From Ruthenibacterium sp. (GTDB lineage: Bacteria; Bacillota; Clostridia; Oscillospirales; Ruminococcaceae): DNA of 10,016 nucleotides. The notes under the pieces are model-generated. The model had not been told where the DNA came from, searched no databases, and saw nothing but the letters and a program-made list of their open reading frames with translations. The DNA lies in the NCBI GenBank assembly GCA_020025255.1, contig JAHHSK010000067.1, positions 1 to 10,016 on the forward strand, written 5' to 3'. Below are positions 7,134 to 10,016 of the stretch, in pieces (position 1 is the stretch's first letter; each line of letters begins with the position of its first letter). The position numbers and the translations under genes were made by a program.

Positions 7134-7871
7134 TTATTTGGAAAGGGAAAGTTCCATTTTGAACCGATCGATCGGCACATAGTGCTTGGATGCCGCCAAA
7201 ACGCTGCCGCCTTCACAGCGGATCGTTTCCTGAATCAGGATAAAGGACGAGGATTCGGAAATCGTGTACTGTGCGGCGGTGAAATTGCCCGCAGAGGAAT
7301 GCGAAAGCTTACATTCGGTTGTGATGCGCCGCGCGTAGATGCCCTCCTCCAGAAAATCCAGCAGGCTTTCGGGATGATTCAGGTCGATGCCTTCCCTGCT
7401 GATGACTTCCACGGGAACAAAGCTCAGCGAATAAGCGCACGGCGTGCTGCCGTGGCGGTACCAGCGATCGACAATGACAACGGCGGCGGATTTTTGAAAA
7501 AGCATCTTGGTGATCGCACCGGTGGGCGGCTCGATGCGCAGGGCGATTTCCACATCGTCCAGTGTTTCCATGCAGCATTTGCGCACAGGATGCCCGATCG
7601 TTTCCATGCCGGAGGAGGGCGCATGCGCATTTTCTTCGTTCACAAAGCTGCCGATGCCCGAACGGTTTGTGATGAGGTTATCCTCCTGCAAAAGGGCAAG
7701 CGCCTTGCGCAAAGTCATGCGGCTGACGTCCATTTGCTCGGCCAGTTCCTTTTCCGAGGGAAGCTGGCTTCCCGGCGGGTAGATGCGGTTTTGGATCATT
7801 TCGTAAAGCCGATCATAGACCCGGATATATTTTAGCTTTTTTTCCTTGATCGTATTCGTGTGCGTGCTCAT
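7134..7871 (-). CDS. GntR-family transcriptional regulator with UTRA effector domain (HutC/NagR/TreR type)
   Basis: DNA-binding repressor or activator that responds to a small metabolite. The 245-residue protein has an N-terminal winged helix-turn-helix (about residues 12-77; GSQLPSEKELAEQMDVSR then MTLRKALALLQEDNLI and the wing RSGIGSFV). A C-terminal UTRA domain (about 95-240) follows, with RWYRHGSTPCAYSLSFVP and the ending HYVPIDRFKMELS typical of the fold. UTRA effectors are usually phosphosugars or related small molecules, but which one cannot be read here. The start at 7871 is preferred over an in-frame ATG at 7991, because it has AAGGAGA 7 bases upstream and the upstream extension overlaps the neighbouring terminator. 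The gene has its own -10 element and terminator. It sits between the hexosaminidase and the nucleoside operon, so either or both could be its targets. Confidence 0.93.
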   Translation of the reverse strand: MSTHTNTIKEKKLKYIRVYDRLYEMIQNRIYPPGSQLPSEKELAEQMDVSRMTLRKALALLQEDNLITNRSGIGSFVNEENAHAPSSGMETIGHPVRKCCMETLDDVEIALRIEPPTGAITKMLFQKSAAVVIVDRWYRHGSTPCAYSLSFVPVEVISREGIDLNHPESLLDFLEEGIYARRITTECKLSHSSAGNFTAAQYTISESSSFILIQETIRCEGGSVLAASKHYVPIDRFKMELSLSK

Positions 7872-7878
7872 GCAAGGC

Positions 7879-7885
7879 TCTCCTT
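7879..7885 (-). promoter_or_regulatory. Ribosome binding site that fixes the regulator start
   Basis: AAGGAGA on the - strand, 7 bases before the ATG at 7871. It excludes the 40-residue longer form that would begin at 7991 inside the terminator of the preceding gene. Confidence 0.8.
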
Positions 7886-7929
7886 TTCCTTCCTGAACGG
7901 GTGGGGCTGCGCAGCGCAAGCCCGCATTC

Positions 7930-7958
7930 ATTATACAACGGATCGCAACTTTCCGCCA
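7930..7958 (-). promoter_or_regulatory. Probable promoter of the GntR regulator gene
   Basis: A perfect TATAAT on the - strand (7930-7935) lies about 60 bases before the start codon. The hexamer 17 bases upstream is TGGCGG (7953-7958), a poor -35 match, so the promoter may be weak or helped by a protein. The -10 is embedded in TTGTATAAT, the same nine bases as at the hexosaminidase promoter. Confidence 0.5.
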
Positions 7959-7961
7959 CCG

Positions 7962-7998
7962 AAAAACCGCGCGGGCAGAAAAAGACTGCACCGCGCGG
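7962..7998 (-). terminator. Terminator of the hexosaminidase gene
   Basis: On the - strand, CCGCGCGG (7991-7998) plus GCAG (7986-7989 complement) pair with CTGC (7975-7978 complement) plus CCGCGCGG (7967-7974), giving 12 bp with a single bulged base at 7990 and a 7-base loop. Five T residues follow (7962-7966). It lies about 30 bases after the stop codon at 8028 and just before the regulator promoter. Confidence 0.85.
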
Positions 7999-8027
7999 CC
8001 GAAAGAACGGGATAGGCAAAGGGCGCA

Positions 8028-9890
8028 TCAGACATTGCAGGCCGAAACGCAGTCGCTCCACGAAACACAGATGTTGAATTTGCCCTCATCATCGGAAAGG
8101 CAGCGCAGCTTTGGGCAGAAAAGCGTTTCCAGCGAATTTTCTTCCCCGCGCGCCAGCTTTTCCATTTGCCGGGCAGCGGTTTCAAAGCGTCCGGCCAGAG
8201 CCGACATACGCAGATCCAGAACTTCAAATCCATAGGGCTTGTTGGTGGACATCCACAGGGTCTCCCATGCGGTTTTGCATGCGCGCGCCTCCTGCGCGCA
8301 GCGCACGGCAAGCGCGGCAAGTGCCTTTGCGGTCTGCGGTGTGCCGGCAGGGGCCTGTTCGTGCCAGCGGCACTTTACGGCAAGCAGCCGGGCCAGCTGT
8401 TCGTAGAAACGGTACATTGCTTCAAAACAGGGGGTATCGCTGGAAATTCCGGCATAAAATTCGCAAAGCGCATCATAATGCCGGGAAAGCGTAAGGTGTG
8501 CGGTATCCGCAGCGAAAAGGGGCACAAGCGGATCCTGATACAGCAGGAATTTCGCGCTGTTGGCCGGATACGGCGGGGTTTTGCGCGCCTGGATGCCTTC
8601 CACGGTGTTGAAGGCATCCAGTGCGGCAAAGGCATCGGGGTTTTCGCCGGTGCATGCGGCAAAGCGTTCGGCAAGCCAAGCTTGTGATATATCGGCGGCA
8701 TAGTCATATTCCGCATACAGCTGCATGCCGTACAATGCGGCAAGCGGGCTGGTTTCGCCGCCGTTATCGCCCCATGCCGTGGCAAACACCGAACGGATGC
8801 CGTAATCTTCACACGCGCGCAGGGCACTGGCAGAGGCGGTGCGCATTTTGGAATAGCACGGGGCAGGGCCGACCCAAGTCCAAAGCCCGCCGGCAAACAG
8901 GATCTCGGAGCGGAACTGCCGGTGGGCGCGGATCAGCCGTGCGTAATCGTCATACTCGTTGTGGGAATAATCCCAGTAGACGAGCGGAACATCCGGCGGT
9001 GCAGCGTCCAGGATCGCCGGAGGGATCGTTTCCGGCACATCATAATACAGCCCGCTGGGCGATGCGGCGCGCAGATACATATCGCTCCAGATCATGGGCT
9101 GCATCCCGTATCTGCGTGCAATTTCACACACGCGCGAAAGATGGCGCGCCATAAGCTCATGCGGGGGAACGATCTTGTTTTTAAAGCGGAAGTTCCCGTG
9201 ACCGAGCAGGAAGGCTTCATCCATGCCGATGTGGATGCGCTTTGTGGTAAAGCATCCGTGCAGCGCACCGAACATCCGGTCGATCAGCTCATAGGTTTTT
9301 TCTTCCCCCACCATTAAAATATCGTTGGTATCGCGCAGATCGGGATCCACCTGCGTCCAGTGAAGCGCGCGTTCCAGATGCGCAAGGGTCTGGATGCACG
9401 GAACAAGCTCAACGCCAAGCCCGAGGGCATAGCGGTCCAGACGGCGCAGCTCTGCGGGGGAAAAGCGTCCGCGCAGATAGCCGAAATACGGATATTCCGG
9501 GATTTCGTAGGTGTCCTCGGTATACAGCATCAGAGTATCCAGCCCCATAAGAGCCATTTTGCGAAGGATGCCTTCCACGGCTTCCACGGTGGGAACCGCA
9601 TTGCGGGAACAATCGATCATAGCGCCGTTGTGTTCGAACGCGGGCGCACGCGCAATGGAAAAGCATGCCGAAGTTTTCAGATACGACAGCGCGCGGAAAA
9701 ACTGGCACGGGGCGGTATATTCCACCTGCAGCGTTCTGCCATCGGATCGGGCGCAAAACTTCTGTCCGCGTGCGGCAAGGATGCGCACCCCGGTTTCGCT
9801 TTGGCAAAAGCCCTCGTGCGCGCACAGCTCCTGCACTCCGGCGCACAGCTCCTGCGGAAGATTTTGCGGATCGATCGATACCTGTTTCAT
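8028..9890 (-). CDS. Cytoplasmic beta-N-acetylhexosaminidase, glycoside hydrolase family 20 (GcnA-like)
   Basis: Exo-glycosidase expected to remove terminal beta-linked GlcNAc or GalNAc from imported oligosaccharides. The 620-residue length and architecture match GcnA of Streptococcus gordonii and GH20C of S. pneumoniae (each about 627, from memory): short N-terminal domain (about 1-82), TIM barrel (about 84-395), helical C-terminal domain (about 400-620). Typical motifs are MALMGLDTLMLYTEDTYEIP (112-131), ELVPCIQTLAHLE (161-173) and the catalytic Asp-Glu pair D224-E225 in HIGMDEAFLLGHG. GH20 enzymes use the Glu as acid/base and the Asp to orient the substrate N-acetyl group. There is no signal peptide. 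The ATG at 9890 is chosen over a GTG at 9899 because the GGGAG site overlaps that GTG and stands 8 bases before the ATG. It is cysteine-rich (about 23), five of them in the last 30 residues. It has its own promoter and terminator, so it is a single-gene unit upstream of the regulator. Confidence 0.9.
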   Translation of the reverse strand: MKQVSIDPQNLPQELCAGVQELCAHEGFCQSETGVRILAARGQKFCARSDGRTLQVEYTAPCQFFRALSYLKTSACFSIARAPAFEHNGAMIDCSRNAVPTVEAVEGILRKMALMGLDTLMLYTEDTYEIPEYPYFGYLRGRFSPAELRRLDRYALGLGVELVPCIQTLAHLERALHWTQVDPDLRDTNDILMVGEEKTYELIDRMFGALHGCFTTKRIHIGMDEAFLLGHGNFRFKNKIVPPHELMARHLSRVCEIARRYGMQPMIWSDMYLRAASPSGLYYDVPETIPPAILDAAPPDVPLVYWDYSHNEYDDYARLIRAHRQFRSEILFAGGLWTWVGPAPCYSKMRTASASALRACEDYGIRSVFATAWGDNGGETSPLAALYGMQLYAEYDYAADISQAWLAERFAACTGENPDAFAALDAFNTVEGIQARKTPPYPANSAKFLLYQDPLVPLFAADTAHLTLSRHYDALCEFYAGISSDTPCFEAMYRFYEQLARLLAVKCRWHEQAPAGTPQTAKALAALAVRCAQEARACKTAWETLWMSTNKPYGFEVLDLRMSALAGRFETAARQMEKLARGEENSLETLFCPKLRCLSDDEGKFNICVSWSDCVSACNV

Positions 9891-9898
9891 TTGGAACA

Positions 9899-9905
9899 CT
9901 CCCTT
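9899..9905 (-). promoter_or_regulatory. Ribosome binding site that fixes the hexosaminidase start
   Basis: AAGGGAG on the - strand, 8 bases before ATG at 9890. The in-frame GTG at 9897-9899 overlaps this site and so cannot use it. Confidence 0.75.
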
Positions 9906-9917
9906 TTGAACAAAATC

Positions 9918-9945
9918 AAAAAAACACCGCGGCTTCCAAGGCCGC
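9918..9945 (-). terminator. Possible attenuator hairpin in the hexosaminidase leader
   Basis: On the - strand, GCGGC (9941-9945) pairs with GCCGC (9929-9933) around the loop CTTGGAA, possibly extended by one G-U pair. After four bases (GGTG) comes a run of seven T residues (9918-9924). This resembles a short rho-independent terminator placed between the promoter and the ribosome binding site. The stem is only 5-6 bp and the four-base spacer is suboptimal, so it could be a weak attenuator or chance. Confidence 0.35.
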
Positions 9946-9977
9946 CGGGGAAACGGGGGCGGGGATCAATTTGCTAA

Positions 9978-10006
9978 ATTATACAAGAGCGACAAAATAA
10001 AGTCAA
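9978..10006 (-). promoter_or_regulatory. Promoter of the hexosaminidase gene
   Basis: On the - strand, TTGACT (10001-10006) and TATAAT (9978-9983) are 17 bases apart, matching the sigma-A consensus at 5 of 6 and 6 of 6 positions. The start point is expected near 9971, giving a leader of about 80 bases. This is the best promoter in the window. Such a strong element normally needs a repressor if the gene is inducible. Confidence 0.85.
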
Positions 10007-10016
10007 CGTGTTTCTT

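Noticed and set aside
4981..7162. Overlapping long + strand open frames opposite deoB and udp (about 4981-6237 and 5918-7162)
   Set aside because: They are antisense shadows with low-complexity, His/Ala/Gly-rich translations and no family motifs. The - strand frames carry complete catalytic residue sets.
7872..7991. N-terminal extension of the regulator from an ATG at 7991
   Set aside because: The extension runs through the hexosaminidase terminator and the regulator's own -10 element, and its residues do not resemble GntR N-termini. The ATG at 7871 has a good ribosome binding site.
9941..9966. G-quadruplex in the hexosaminidase leader
   Set aside because: Only three runs of four or more G residues are present on the + strand, with no fourth run of at least three nearby, so the usual four-tract pattern is not met.
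8166..9977. Several + strand open frames of 130-205 codons opposite the hexosaminidase
   Set aside because: All are in the frame codon-aligned with the GH20 gene and lack starts with ribosome binding sites. They reflect the GC-rich codon use of the real gene.

Overview
The window looks like a chromosomal segment of a moderately GC-rich gut Firmicute, probably a clostridial (Oscillospirales/Ruminococcaceae-like) anaerobe. This is inferred from strong AGGAGG-type ribosome binding sites, a carbohydrate ABC transporter with no ATPase gene beside it, GntR/UTRA regulation, cytoplasmic glycosidases and protein similarity to Gram-positive families. The species cannot be named from the sequence. All seven complete genes belong to recognisable families, and no mobile element, CRISPR array, tRNA or rRNA is visible.

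Layout. On the + strand, positions 1-1921 hold the last codons of a probable sugar-binding lipoprotein, an intercistronic hairpin, and two CUT1 (MalF/MalG-type) sugar permeases. They end at a strong bidirectional terminator (about 1958-1992), which they share with the convergent gene on the other side. Everything from 2029 to the right edge is on the - strand. In transcription order from the right edge this is: a GcnA-like family 20 beta-N-acetylhexosaminidase (8028-9890) with its own near-consensus promoter and terminator; a GntR-family UTRA-domain regulator (7134-7871) with its own -10 element and terminator; a three-gene nucleoside catabolic operon udp-deoB-deoC (4313-6961) with a clear promoter and two direct-repeat operator-like sites just downstream of it; and a family 36 alpha-galactosidase (2029-4233). 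Only 79 bases containing a hairpin separate the alpha-galactosidase from deoC.

How the parts work together. The transporter probably imports an oligosaccharide, which the cytoplasmic alpha-galactosidase (and perhaps the hexosaminidase) then trims. Uridine/nucleoside phosphorylase, phosphopentomutase and deoxyribose-phosphate aldolase convert nucleosides to pentose 1-phosphate, pentose 5-phosphate and then (for deoxyribose) glyceraldehyde-3-phosphate plus acetaldehyde. The regulator sits between the hexosaminidase and the nucleoside operon. The 7-mer TTGTATA recurs in the leader regions of the - strand units and may be its half-site.

The gene content is mostly conventional. The points most worth a second look are regulatory: the operator pair in front of udp, the shared TTGTATA motif, the apparent lack of an independent promoter for the alpha-galactosidase, and a possible attenuator in the hexosaminidase leader. 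The pairing of a beta-hexosaminidase with an alpha-galactosidase also raises the possibility of globo-type host glycan use.
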